Source: Eucalyptus grandis (taxonomy: Eukaryota > Streptophyta > Magnoliopsida > Myrtales > Myrtaceae). From it: 64,000 nt of DNA. The position numbers and the translations under genes are program-made. Location of the stretch: positions 248,001-312,000 of the forward strand of contig NC_052616.1 of the NCBI RefSeq assembly GCF_016545825.1, read 5' to 3'. Shown piece by piece: positions 1-11,102 of the stretch; the stretch's first letter is position 1; each line of letters begins with the position of its first letter. The notes under the pieces are model-generated. The model saw only the letters and a program-made list of their open reading frames with translations, was not told the origin of the DNA and searched no databases.

Positions 1-660
1 CAAATAATTTGATGACCTCGCTCAGACGGCTGAAATTCAATATGGTTCTTCGGATGCTCATGTTGCTGTTAACGCGTTACACTGTCGAAATCAACTAAAA
101 AGATGTTTTGAGCGCGAATCCCTACGCCCATGCTCATGCTTTGGAAGAAGGACAAGAGGAGTCGGTCCCAGAGCCATTAATCGACACAAGCATCGCTAAA
201 CAAAACAAACGTGAGTTCGTTCGTTCGTTCGTGGAATTACTTATGATATCAGGGAGATGCTTGGGCAATACTTTCTCGACCAATCCATGATAGATCGTGC
301 TCCTAATAAAAGAGGAGAAGCTTTTCTTTTCAGCGCCTCTGGTCAAAGAGCTGATATTATTTTTAATAACAGAGTTTCCTCCTCAGGAAAAGAAGGACGG
401 GGAACAAAAGAGGGGAAAGAAAAAAAAATTGAAAGAAGAAACTAAAGAAGATATAAATGCACAAAACCTAGCTGCTGATCATCCCTTCTTATCCAACTAC
501 AGCTACGCACATCACATTAAGTACACACCCATTACCCAGCATATTGGAAATACCACGGGATATAGGCACAACGATTAATTGAACGGGGTTCTCTTGGGGC
601 GGACACGCTGAGAAACAGTACGTACTCTCTCTCTCTCTCCCCCGGCAATTTCTCCGACCG
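1..660. other. Unassigned sequence downstream of the bHLH gene
   Basis: No recognisable gene. A frame runs open from about position 8 to 208 on the plus strand and could be the last exon of a gene entering from the left edge, but no family is recognisable. A (GTTC)n-like run sits at 211-230 and a (CT)n run at about 626-641. The part nearest 660 probably includes the 3' UTR of the bHLH gene. Confidence 0.3.
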
Positions 661-2148
661 TCATTGTTCCAGTGCCCGAAGAAGCGCAGCTCTGAGATCT
701 TCCTCCCCTTTGAGCCCCTCCGGAACACTAACCACCACGTCTTGGAGCATGAGGTCGTTCACCGTCGACAGGCTGGCGTGGTGTATGTGGAGCTCCAGGT
801 CCCGCATCGCTGCCATCAACCTCGCCGATGGGTAGTTCGCATTCTCCGACTGGACCCTTATCATGGCGTCGCACCCCACGATCTTAACCTCCACCTCGAG
901 CAAAGAACCGCCGCATCCGGATGGGCTACTATGGTCGACGGAGGTGGTGGTGCTCAGGTTGTCGGTTGCGTCGGTGACCTCCTGTTTGACCCTCTTGGAC
1001 TCTCTCTGCAACTGGGACTCCAGATCGCCGATCTTGGACTTGAGCTCGTTGATGTAGGACACCGCGTCGGAGAGCAGGGACGCCTTGTCCATCCTGGACA
1101 CGTTCGGGACCACCGCTCGCAGCGCATAGAAGCGGTGGTTCAGCTTCTCCCGGCGCTGCCGTTCGGCTTCCACGTGGTTCAGCGGCGTGTCGCGGCCGAG
1201 GCCTGGCTTCCTCCCTCTCTTCTTGGGGGTCCTCTTCTCGGTCATCACCGCCGCCATGAAAGGACTATCAGAATCGGAGTGTTCCGACTCCACCAGGTAG
1301 CTGGAGCAACCGAACGGGGCCTCCGGCTTCCCGCCAGCTCCTTCCACCAGCGGCTGCTTCTTCTTGACCTTCTTCTCGTGGTCATCGTGAGGAGCGAAAT
1401 CATTCTCTTGAACGCCCGCAATTATTCCAATGTCAGCGAAAGAAATGTCGCTATGGTCATGGTGGAGCTGGAACGGAGGTGGTGGCGGTGGCGGGTGCTT
1501 GGGAAGGAGCAGATCGGAGCCGAAAAGAGACTTGGCTCGTTGAACAAGGCCCCAGTTTTCAGGGATCACATCGCAAGACCCCAATTCAAGGACTCCATCA
1601 CCAGTCGGGATGCAAACCATGGTGCGGATGCCATGGAGCTCGGCCTCCTTGGCCCGGTCGCACTTGTACGACTCAAGCTCGCGAGCACCGGTCAGCCAGA
1701 CCAAGGACCCCGTGCTGAGGGCCTTCCCGGGAATACCGTCTCCCGCCGAGAAAGAGCGGGTCAAGGACATGACGTAGAACCACTCGGCATCGGTCACGTC
1801 TCCGGCGGGGGCGGGGAGGGGGACATCGGCAGCAGCATCTGGGCGGCTGTTGCTGGGATCGCGAGGCAGGGCTTGGAGGAGCCTCCTGCGGTCGGAACGG
1901 GAGGCGAGAGTGAGCTTGGTGGAGCCTTGGAAGTGGCCGTCGCCCCAGGCGAGGAGGAGGCGACCGTCGTCGTGGTTGAGGAGTTGCCAGAAGATGGCGT
2001 AAGCCCACCACTGGGGCTGGCTCTGCACCATCAGCTGGAGCCTCTGCTGGAGGGTGAGGCTGAGGCTGGGAGGGGGAGTGGCCGTGGGAGACATGGACTT
2101 GGATGCGAGGGAAGGAGATGAAGAGGGAGAGATTATCAGCTCTTCCAT
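661..2148 (-). CDS. bHLH14-like / MYC-type (subgroup IIIe) transcription factor, intronless
   Basis: A nuclear DNA-binding regulator expected to bind G-box (CACGTG) elements and, in this subgroup, to interact with JAZ repressors in jasmonate signalling. The reading frame is uninterrupted for 495 codons. The start at 2148 ([10 protein letters not shown]) is chosen because it fits the family N-terminus; the same frame stays open further upstream, but that part is low-complexity leader. Residues about 33-212 form the bHLH-MYC_N domain ([17 protein letters not shown]). A basic stretch KKRGRKPG precedes the bHLH domain at about 324-377, with the H-E-R DNA-contact residues at 325, 329 and 333 and the loop [13 protein letters not shown]. 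An ACT-like C-terminal region follows ([10 protein letters not shown]). Intronless structure and a length near 500 match bHLH14/MYC2 relatives, and the N-terminus favours bHLH14 over MYC2. A TATATA-like element lies about 180 bp upstream near 2328-2336. Confidence 0.93.
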   Translation of the reverse strand: MEELIISPSSSPSLASKSMSPTATPPPSLSLTLQQRLQLMVQSQPQWWAYAIFWQLLNHDDGRLLLAWGDGHFQGSTKLTLASRSDRRRLLQALPRDPSNSRPDAAADVPLPAPAGDVTDAEWFYVMSLTRSFSAGDGIPGKALSTGSLVWLTGARELESYKCDRAKEAELHGIRTMVCIPTGDGVLELGSCDVIPENWGLVQRAKSLFGSDLLLPKHPPPPPPPFQLHHDHSDISFADIGIIAGVQENDFAPHDDHEKKVKKKQPLVEGAGGKPEAPFGCSSYLVESEHSDSDSPFMAAVMTEKRTPKKRGRKPGLGRDTPLNHVEAERQRREKLNHRFYALRAVVPNVSRMDKASLLSDAVSYINELKSKIGDLESQLQRESKRVKQEVTDATDNLSTTTSVDHSSPSGCGGSLLEVEVKIVGCDAMIRVQSENANYPSARLMAAMRDLELHIHHASLSTVNDLMLQDVVVSVPEGLKGEEDLRAALLRALEQ

Positions 2149-2325
2149 CACAACCACCTCTCCCTCCTTAGCAGAGACTTTGATGTCTCGAGGGGCGCAC
2201 CGGAAGAGGGCTCGGAGAGAGAGAGAAATAGAGAGAGACTGAGGGGGAGGGTTTCTCTTTTCGGTACAATGGAGGCAAGGCAAGGCACCTGCCAGAAATA
2301 AGCGAATTACGAGAAATGGCGAGGA

Positions 2326-2337
2326 AGTTATATATTC
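2326..2337 (-). promoter_or_regulatory. Candidate TATA box of the bHLH gene
   Basis: Read on the minus strand this is an ATATATAACTT-type element about 180 bp upstream of the chosen ATG. It implies a leader of roughly 150 nt. Purine-rich (GA)n sequence lies further upstream at about 2409-2440. Position and composition are the only evidence. Confidence 0.4.
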
Positions 2338-3596
2338 TTGTTGCGACTCAGGAGCACAGGTGAAGCTAGCTATTCTATTTAAGTGACGTGTCCGGGAACG
2401 GAAAGTGTCACAGAGAGAGAGAGAGAGAAAGAAAGGGCGTCGTACATGCATCATCTAGAGGAGAGGGAGGGATAGAAGTGGGAATTGGGGCGTCGCGGGG
2501 GGGGATGGTGGTGGGGTCAAGGATTTCCAAATGTGCATTCATCTATCCGCCTGTCAAATTAATGAATAAAATAAGGATGGACACTGTAACTTAAACGGGC
2601 ACGTGAAATAATGGCCAAACAGGCCCCTCACTTCCCTCTCCTCGTACGACTTTCGTTTCATTCGCCAATGGCTTCATTTGTATTTTAGTTCTATATCCGC
2701 ATGGTATCCACAATCTTTAACTCTGCCATCGAAAAAGAGGGTTGTAGAAAAATATTGTATATATAAGATAGATACTCATTTTCATCATAAGTTAATTTGT
2801 TTGAATGATTTCGCTAGATGTTGTCATAGGAGAAACTCGCCGATCAATAAATGAAACGAATTAAGTATGCTCTTAAGGGGTCCAATCTAAGTCCAATCCT
2901 TAGAACTCAAATGCAAGTGTCGACAACCCAAATCTGTCTCCAATGATCAAATCCAATTGCCGAGGACTCGAATGCAATTGCTAGTGACGACCTAGATCGA
3001 CCGGTAGCAACAGGCAATGGTGGTGATGTGATCAATGGAGGTGGTGGGTGGTGTCTCAATCTAAAAAAAAAAAAAAAGATATCCTGAGCTTTGATGCTCA
3101 TCATTTCCAGGTTCCAGCACATCGGAGAATGAAAAACATGTGACACTAGAAACTTTGCCAAAGGGCAAAAGGCATCTTACTATGTCAGCATTTTAAATTA
3201 ACCCTAGAGTGACTGCCCCCATGATCAGGCGTGGTCCTGCCTTAGGAATATATGTCTTTGAATATTGTTGCCCATATCTAAGGGAGGATCAGAAATCGCG
3301 ATCATCCTTTATAATAACAAATGGGCACTTCCAGACCTTTGCTTGTATAACACTACTTGGTGCTTTGCAGAAAAAGATACAGAAGAGTCACATCAGCTTT
3401 AGTAGGCGCCCCACATCGCCCCAAAACTCACGGCCGATCCAACAAAATAGATGCCCTGTGAAATCGAAAAAAACATTGTGTGGTTTAAGTATAACACCTT
3501 GAAAGTGTGTAATTGACTGATCACATGCATGAAATTTATCTAATCTTATTTATAGTTTCCTTGTCAAGTCTAATAGCAATCCCATATATATATAAA

Positions 3597-3750
3597 AGGT
3601 GCACTGGAATAAGATTAGTGAATTAATCATAACCGTCAATCTTGCTTTTGTTGAAAAATATAAATATATATATATGTATAAGGTGCGCTGGAATAAGACT
3701 AGTGAATTAATCATTACCGTAAATCTTGCTTTTGTTGAAAAATATAAATA
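3597..3750. repeat. 70-bp direct duplication, period 84
   Basis: Two nearly identical copies (3597-3666 and 3681-3750) share AGGTGCRCTGGAATAAG at the start and GTTGAAAAATATAAATA at the end. They are separated by an (AT)n spacer and differ at only a few positions. Confidence 0.85.
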
Positions 3751-4502
3751 ATGCGAGGCTCGGTTTAAAATGAGTGTGGTCCACTGAAATATTCGTTCTT
3801 CGGTCGCAATCACACACATTTTGTCATAATTACTATGCCCGAAGGACTTTAAAATTTCTACAATCGATAAGCAATGACTCTCGAGCTAAATTATTTTATT
3901 AGTGGGGACTATGACGAGATGAATATATATAGGCTACCAAAAGAAATGCAAAACGATAAAATGCAAAAGAGATATTATCTCTTAGAAACACTCTCTATAT
4001 GCTATTTCATTAATTGTCTAAAAAGCTTTTCTTAGTGACTAAGTAGCAATTCTCACATGATTTTCCATCCAAATGTGATGGCAATTTTGCATCAATTGAG
4101 TCGACTAAAGGTAATGTATTCATAAATTTACTATTAATTCACCAATTTTTCAGAAGGTAATCTAAAATTATTCACAGTTCCTTATGACTTTTCATATATG
4201 TAAATACTAATCCATCTTTCTTTTTCTCCTTAATCTTGGATTAATTCATTTTCTCCTAAATCATAAGCAAAGCATCAAACATTTCCTCTTACTTCACTTT
4301 AGATCTAAAGTTTGATTTATATTGAGCTCCTTCTTTTGATGAAGGGAGACGAAACTTCAATGGACAAAAATTAGAAATTATGCGCTCTTACTTTGCAATT
4401 TCATTTAATAACAACAAGGCATTCACATCTTGATTATACATGATTCCAAAATTTGTGCTTCAATGAGAAATTAATCAAATCATCTCTCTCTCTCTCTCTC
4501 TC

Positions 4503-4756
4503 ACATATGCATGCAACTATTGCTGGAGTACAAGATGATGCTCTAAAATGATTCAATTGTTTCAACTTTTATTAGGTTTTTGTCACTTCTCTCTCTCTCT
4601 CCCTCGCTCACTCCCTCCCCGCCTCCCATATGCATGCAACTATTGCTGGATCTTCACATAACACATTAAGTACAAGATCTCTCTCTCTCTCTCTCCCTCC
4701 CATGATGCTCTAAAACGATTCAATTGTTTCAACTTTTATTAGGTTTTTTTCACTTT
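4503..4756. repeat. Direct duplication of about 90-130 bp flanked by CT tracts
   Basis: Copy 1 (4503-4588) and copy 2 (4627-4756) both carry CATATGCATGCAACTATTG, GTACAAGAT, GATGCTCTAAAA and CAATTGTTTCAACTTTTATT in the same order. The second copy is expanded internally by extra sequence and another CT run. Confidence 0.8.
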
Positions 4757-4769
4757 GGTAGAGTTATTG

Positions 4770-5800
4770 ACTTTTCTTTGTTTGACTTATCAAACCCTTA
4801 AATTTAGCAATTCTGTTTAGAATCTAATGACTTTTATTGGAGCTATCACTGACTTTTAATCTGATTAAGTAACTGATAAGTTTTGCGTAACTGGTTCTTA
4901 TTTGAGCTAATCAATGACATTTGTTTGGTTTGTTTAAATTATCATTTTTTTTTCTTATTTTTGAAAAAAAAATCTCTTATCATTTATAAAATTTTATTTA
5001 CCATTTTCACCAACTCGTGCTGTTATTATATGAGATTATTAATGTATTTTAGTTGTTAATTGCTTTTCTCCAATTATATTACCAGTTGATGTTAGGTTAG
5101 AAACTTCCATTTGCATTGCTTATTATCTACATTTCTTTATTTTTCTTTACCTCATCTTCTTGCTTTTTAAATTTTAGCAACTATTTTTTAAAATTACCAA
5201 CATCAATTTGAGTTATCATCGATTTTTCCTCATTTAAGTTACCAATTAATTTTGTATTACCAACTTCTATTTAAGTTAGTTATCGATGGATATCTAGTTT
5301 TGCTTAAAATTCTAACTTCTCTTATCTATGATTGAAAAAGACTTCAAACCTATCTTAGTTACCGTTCATACCAATATTTACATTTACTAACCATTATATG
5401 ACATTATCAACCTTTATTTGTGTGATTTACATAATTTTGTTTAATTACATTACCAATTGGGTTTGTGTTACTAAGAACCATTATATGACATTATCAACCT
5501 TTATTTGTGTGTTTTACATAATTGTGTTCAATTACATTACCGATTGGGTTTGTGTTACTAATACTCGTTTGAGTTGTTTACCAGCTCTATTTGTTTTTTA
5601 TTAATCTATTGCATAGTATATTGCGCTACCACTTTTATTGACTATGCTAACTAACTTTTTTAAATTTGCTCACTCTTTTTAGTATTATCAGGCTCAATTA
5701 GAGCGATTACCAAATTTTTTTGATCAACTTTACCCATGTTTATTTATGTTTTTTACATCGACTTCTTGCATCTCTAATAAAAAAAATTAAAAAAAACATA
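4770..5800. repeat. Degenerate AT-rich iterated tract (TTACCAA/TTATTTG motif)
   Basis: Irregularly spaced short motifs of the type TTACCAA, TTATCAAC and TTTATTTGAGTTA recur through about 1 kb. A clear 87-bp-period duplication is embedded (5391-5474 and 5478-5562). A similar tract occurs at 43.9-45.1 kb. It looks like a decayed minisatellite or the internal part of an old repeat. Confidence 0.6.
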
Positions 5801-7829
5801 TCTTTTACAGCTTTTCTAAGTAAAAAAGAATGAAAATACATAGACTGTCCTGTTCTGGTCATCTTCTAGATTGATGTTATTACATGCCCTTGCGTTTCCA
5901 AGAAATGCAATTTTTTCGCCTAATGAGAGAGGTTATATGTTGGTTTAATAGTTGATAATTAAACCTACTATGCGTATTCATCTTAATTCCTTGTCATGAA
6001 TAAACTAATAATCAAGATGAACAGATTGGTCGACAAAATAACTTTGGCAAAGTTGGTGAGATGAGAACCGACCGTAATATGAAAAGGATAAAGTTTTTAA
6101 TGTTCGAAACCTAATACAACGTGAACTAAACGTGTGTAGGGTTTGCATTGTGTTTTAAATTTTGAAAGCAACGTGGATGTTCTAAAGTAGCGGTGGGTTA
6201 GGCCAAGGTAGCATAATTGACAATGGAAAAATAGATTTCCAAAAGTAATAGTTCGATGAATAAATTAGTACGGATAAATTACTAAAGTAATAGCGTCGGG
6301 ATGCCCGCCGTTAATTTCTATCAAATTGAACATGGTGAATTGTGTGAGGCTATAGTCCTATGGAGGTACAGTACCTTTATAGTCTTTCACTGGGCAAACA
6401 ACTCTAAAGACTATAAACTCACCCGAATTTGAATATTGTCCGGCTTTTTTCACAAACACTCCACTGCATGAGATTTGGTTGGTGGACGAGTGGACTATAC
6501 GTCGTGTTTAGTTTAGCTGTTAAAAGAGTGGAAAGAGCCTCTAGTGGAACTGGAAGGGCATCCCGGATCAGACGGGTGCAAATTGCAATGGCACCGTGTT
6601 CCTCTGTGAATGCGTCTGAACATTTGTGTATAATATGGGGTCACCATCCCCCGTTCCTTCCGCTTATGTTTCACCTTCAATAATGCCATATAATATAATA
6701 TAATTTATGCAACTTGAAAGTTTTATTTATGACAAGATGTCAACTCGACCGTCTCTCTCTCTCTCTCTCTCTCGTGGGGGAGCTTTTGGACTTTGTGGAG
6801 GAAAATGCCACCGGCCCCACCTGCGCCCTAGGGCCTTTCAAAAGGACGAGGCCTCCTGCATTAGCCTCGTGCTCTATGTGGATTCATCAATTCCACGCGC
6901 TAGAATCCGCTAGAAATCTAGACCCACTTCAACCGCATAGTTTGTTCTTTATATGTTTTTCTTTAAGCTCGGCCAAACGTTCACCGTTTTTTCTTTTTTT
7001 CTTTTTTGATGTTAAAACTTTCACGGTTTGGGAATATAAGAAAAAGCAGGACAACGTTGGAAACGACGTGATGTGCTACGTGTGCAGCTCATCCGTTCGT
7101 TCTCTGCTCTCTTGGAGGAACCCAATAATGTTGACAGCTTGCGTATTAAAGGCTCGAGAAAGCGAGAGAGAGAGAGAGAGAGAGAGGGACAAAAGCTTCA
7201 ATGGAGTCGTACCACCCCCATCCAAATCCCACGTGAATCTCGTTTAAAGTGGCGACTTCAGAAATTACGGAGGCGTTTCCCATCTCAATTGCCTAAAAGT
7301 CGTAGAGCAATTAGCGACTTGCTGAGTCATTCGGCATTAGAACTCTCAAGTTTCTCTCGCAGTCACGCCTTAATCCAACGGCCCTTGGTTTCTCGTGGTC
7401 CAAGAACTAATAGACCCTTCTCCCTCTCTTTTAACTCCTACAAGAGCAGGACAGAGTAAAAGGATGATTTGAGAATCCGATCCCAGTAGTGAACATTAAA
7501 GACCATCCCATCATGGGCCATCCCACTGAAGGGCAGCCTCGTATATTTGGACCCCATCCAGTCTGGCCAATTTGATGGACTTCCCTGGCCTCACCGGTCA
7601 TAAAGTCACAGCCATCCCATCCCATTTAGCCTTTCAGACATGGTATGGGATCCCTCACAATTTGAGGCTCTATATCCCCACTTCTCACATCCATACCATA
7701 CAGGGGCACACAAATGTTTACACACAGCTCATTTAATTACTGCATTCCCATGTCGTCTATCTTTAGCTACTCGTATCACTTACTCAATACAAACGGCAAT
7801 GTACTGACACACGTACCAACGCTTACATC

Positions 7830-10800
7830 TCATGCCCAAGTTTCTCCTTCACCACCTCCTCTACTATTTACAGTCCCATAACTTCTTGTCTTCTTCGCCG
7901 GCTTGCTCAACTGGAACACCGGATGCCTGCACAACTTCCTCACTCCTTTTCTCAAACTAAGCCAGTCCCCGCTCCCATCTTCTATGTCTCCAGCCTCCAA
8001 CATAGCCACGGAGCCGCTACTTGATGACAACGATTCCTCCTCCTCTTCGACGCTTCTCATTTGGCATCCCAGAGATCCCTTCTTTGTTGTTGTTTCCAAC
8101 TCTTCCAAAGTGCCCCCATCCAAGCGATTCATTGCCGCTGGCCCCTTGACTAAACGAGCACCCGGAGTTTGATCATGAGATCTGTGTCTGTCGGAGATCA
8201 TTGCAGGATGGTCCATGATTTCATTGCTCGGACAATTCAAGGGCGACAGAGGCAACCTGACGTCACGAACTGTTTCTTCCCTCTCTCTGAGTGTCTTTAA
8301 GATGAGTGTCTTGAGGAAGTTCATTACTTGCACCGCATGAATCAACGCAGTCAAGGGATCGGCCATCTGCAACAGGTAGACAAGACAGAGAATGAGATGC
8401 CGTTGGATGACAAGAGGTAAAGCTTGGATCTTTTGGTAACTGAAAGCTACATAGTGTCCAATTGCATAGTCCCCAAGTAATAGACTAATCCTCCATCCAA
8501 GGCATGGAAAATTATAATAATAATAATAAGCATCTCAATCACCTGAGTCATATTGGGTGCAAAAACCATGGCAATATTCCGCGCGTTCATCTTGTTGTGT
8601 GTCTCATGCTGCACCACGTCGGCCATCAAGTTGATGGCCCAGTCAAGCAGGGCTGCTTCTGTTGGAGGGAGTAATTTTACTAGCTGACTACACTCTTCTT
8701 CTGAGTTACAGTGCATAACTTGTTCCGGTGTGAGAGAATCAAGAACCCCTGTGGGAAGCTCTCTGAGCCATGCCTGCATTGAATGGCACTCCCGGTGACT
8801 AAACTTGGTCAATAAACATACACAGAAGTTTCCTCTAGATACATTCCAAGAACTTTATTCAGCTAAGTGGTCTCATCTATCCATCATATTGTGCCTTTCT
8901 AATAGATTCGCTCTAGAGACATATTCCTTCTAAGAAGCCTCAGATCCACTGCCTTTGAAAGTGTAACCCACAGTAAAAGTACGGACTTTAGGGGAAGCAA
9001 GTCTAGTCTAAGTTGTGCAGCCAAAAAGGATGTTTGTTCAACTACGACAAATGAACACAGGCCATTTACTTCTAAAAGTAGTTGATGCCTACAGATGAGG
9101 AAAAACATACATAAAAAAACACAGCCGGCAGAAAATGAGATCAACTTGCACCGCCAAAATGAGAGCAGAATTAAGATTCAGAATCAGTTCATTCACCGCT
9201 GACTCGGAAGGCATGGAAATCAAGTGGCTAGCTGAATCAAGGTCATATATTCAACCCCATGTATCAAGAAAATAATAACAGAAACGGTCCAAAGAATCAA
9301 AAGAGTGCAAGTAAATTCTAACAGCGGAACTTTTTGTGAGTTGACAGCCTCTTGCTTACCTTAATCAAACCAGCCAAACAGTGAACATCAATTCCATGAG
9401 GCACAGCACCTTTGTTGAGCTGTTCCCTTACATACTCTTCTTGGCTATTCTCCGCATTTATTCTGAATATTCCTTCTGCCTTCAATGAAGATGGGCACCG
9501 GTTAGAATGTCAAAGTCGCAGGAAAAAAGAAGTTCCTACTACAAATTTAGCAATAATTTCATTCAGAGTAGTAAGAAGGCCATACTTTCAACCCTCCTGC
9601 CGCATATAGTCGCTTTTGCATCATTAAAAGAATTGTCGGTACGCTGTTCCCTCTCTCATCATATGAACACTGCATTGACTTGGCAGAAACTCCGAACACG
9701 CTGGCACTGAAAAGACAAGTATCACAGGGTAGTTTTCAGAATATCAACATTGGTTGGGTGAGTTAATTGAAGCAAAGACTACAGAGTACACCCTATCAAT
9801 TGGAGAAGCATTAAATCCAAACTGGACACCATACAAAGCTGAATTTCAGAATTTTCTATCATCAAACATCATGTTCAGCTGATGAGCGATTCTAGCTAGT
9901 TGAGGATAAGTGTCACAAATTGTCAATGAATCTCCCTGAAAAAAGAACTGCAGAAGAACTATTGATATACCTAGCAATTAGAAGCCAACCCAGGCATATA
10001 TAGCTCTGCATGCCAAACACGTGAGGCAAAAATTTAATTAGACTATGTATCTGTTCTAGTCTTCGAGTGGATTTAGTGAATTTTCGCATCTTCATCCAAC
10101 GAAATGTAATTTCAACCAATATGGGATCAATTGCACAAAATCCTATAGATGAAGAGTCTTCACGGGGGATGAAGAATTTAATCTTTGGCTGCATTCGATG
10201 TCAATCTCCCATTAATCAAACTGATAAAAAGGTTAGAATGAACTTCAGCATCGAAGGTAGAAATACCCTGCTCTGAATTTCACGAAGCACACTAGCTAGA
10301 AAGGGTTCTACTTGTACAAATAAAACCAGTCACCAAGCTATTTTGAGCTGAGAAAATTAGTATAATGTCGTCATCGAGATTCAGAGCAACGGATAATCCC
10401 ATTAATGAAAGTGGATCGTGCACTGGCTCGCTCTCGTGGTGTTCATCTAATCTGATTGACAGAAACACAGCAGCATCTTCCACTTAACACGGCATGCTGC
10501 GTTTCATTCAAAACGCGCGGAACGAGAACGGGCAAAGGAATGCAGGGATGAGACTGTCAATAATATGAACATCAATCAAGAACTTTCCACGAGCCAACTA
10601 AAGCAGACGCTCAGTGAGAAACGAACCTGGCACTGGGGACCTTGGGAGGGAGGTGGGGCTGAAGCTCGGTGGGGAGGCCGAGGAAGCCATTGAAGCGGTC
10701 AAAGGTGACGTGGGAGACATGGCGGACCTCGGTAGGCCAGCTGATGTCAGTGGAGGAGAGGTCGTCTCTCTCCACGCTGCATGTCACCAGCGACTTCCTC

Positions 10801-11102
10801 AACACCCCAACCAGAATGTCCAGTATCGGCATCTGCTGCTGCCTCTCCCACTTTCTTCCTCCTCCGCCTCCATTCTTCTCCATGTATTCGTTTTCCTTCT
10901 CCGCTTCCCCTTCCTCTTCTTCCTCCTCCTCCTCCTCCTCCTCCTCCTCCTCCTCCTCCTCCTCCTCTTCTTCTTCCTCGTCGTACTCTACCACGTCGAT
11001 GCAGTCGTTGGCAGAAGTGCGGAAGAGGGGTCTCGGCTGAGCCCTGTTGAACTCTGTCGTGCCGGGGAGTCCACAAGACCTGGATCGAAAGAGCCTCGTC
11101 AT
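7830..11102 (-). CDS. ROP GTPase-activating protein with CRIB motif (RopGAP), five exons
   Basis: Stimulates GTP hydrolysis on plant ROP/RAC small GTPases at the plasma membrane and so limits polar growth signalling. Exons on the minus strand are 10627-11102, 9586-9700, 9360-9479, 8543-8773 and 7830-8366; all junctions are GT-AG and the frame closes at 492 residues, close to the family's usual size. Residues 42-64 are an uninterrupted glutamate run. The CRIB motif is at about 120-144 (ISWPTEV..H.TFDRFNGFLGLP). The RhoGAP domain follows, with the arginine finger in EGIFRI at Arg203 and the conserved NARNIAMVFAPNMTQ at the end of exon 4. The last exon encodes a low-complexity tail rich in acidic and serine residues. 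The start (MTRLFRSRSC) is the first Met giving a family-like N-terminus; the upstream in-frame Met would add leader-like sequence. Confidence 0.93.
10917..10980. repeat. (CCT)n/(TTC)n trinucleotide microsatellite encoding poly-Glu
   Basis: An almost pure CCT/CTT run on the plus strand, read as GAG/GAA in the RopGAP exon 1, gives 23 consecutive glutamates. Its length is likely to vary among individuals. Confidence 0.9.

Larger units (their letters stand above)
2455..7829. other. Intergenic region with duplications and AT-rich repeats
   Basis: No gene is supported. Contents seen are a 70-bp tandem duplication (3597-3750), a larger duplication around CT-rich tracts (4503-4756), a degenerate TTACCAA/TTATTTG-rich tract (about 4770-5800) containing an 87-bp-period duplication (5391-5562), and (CT)n or (GA)n runs near 4483, 6752 and 7168. 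The last few hundred bases before 7830 probably include the 3' UTR of the RopGAP gene. Confidence 0.5.

Noticed and set aside
664..2121. 485-codon open frame on the plus strand opposite the bHLH gene
   Set aside because: It mirrors a GC-rich coding sequence, has no recognisable domain, and the minus-strand protein carries a full bHLH domain.
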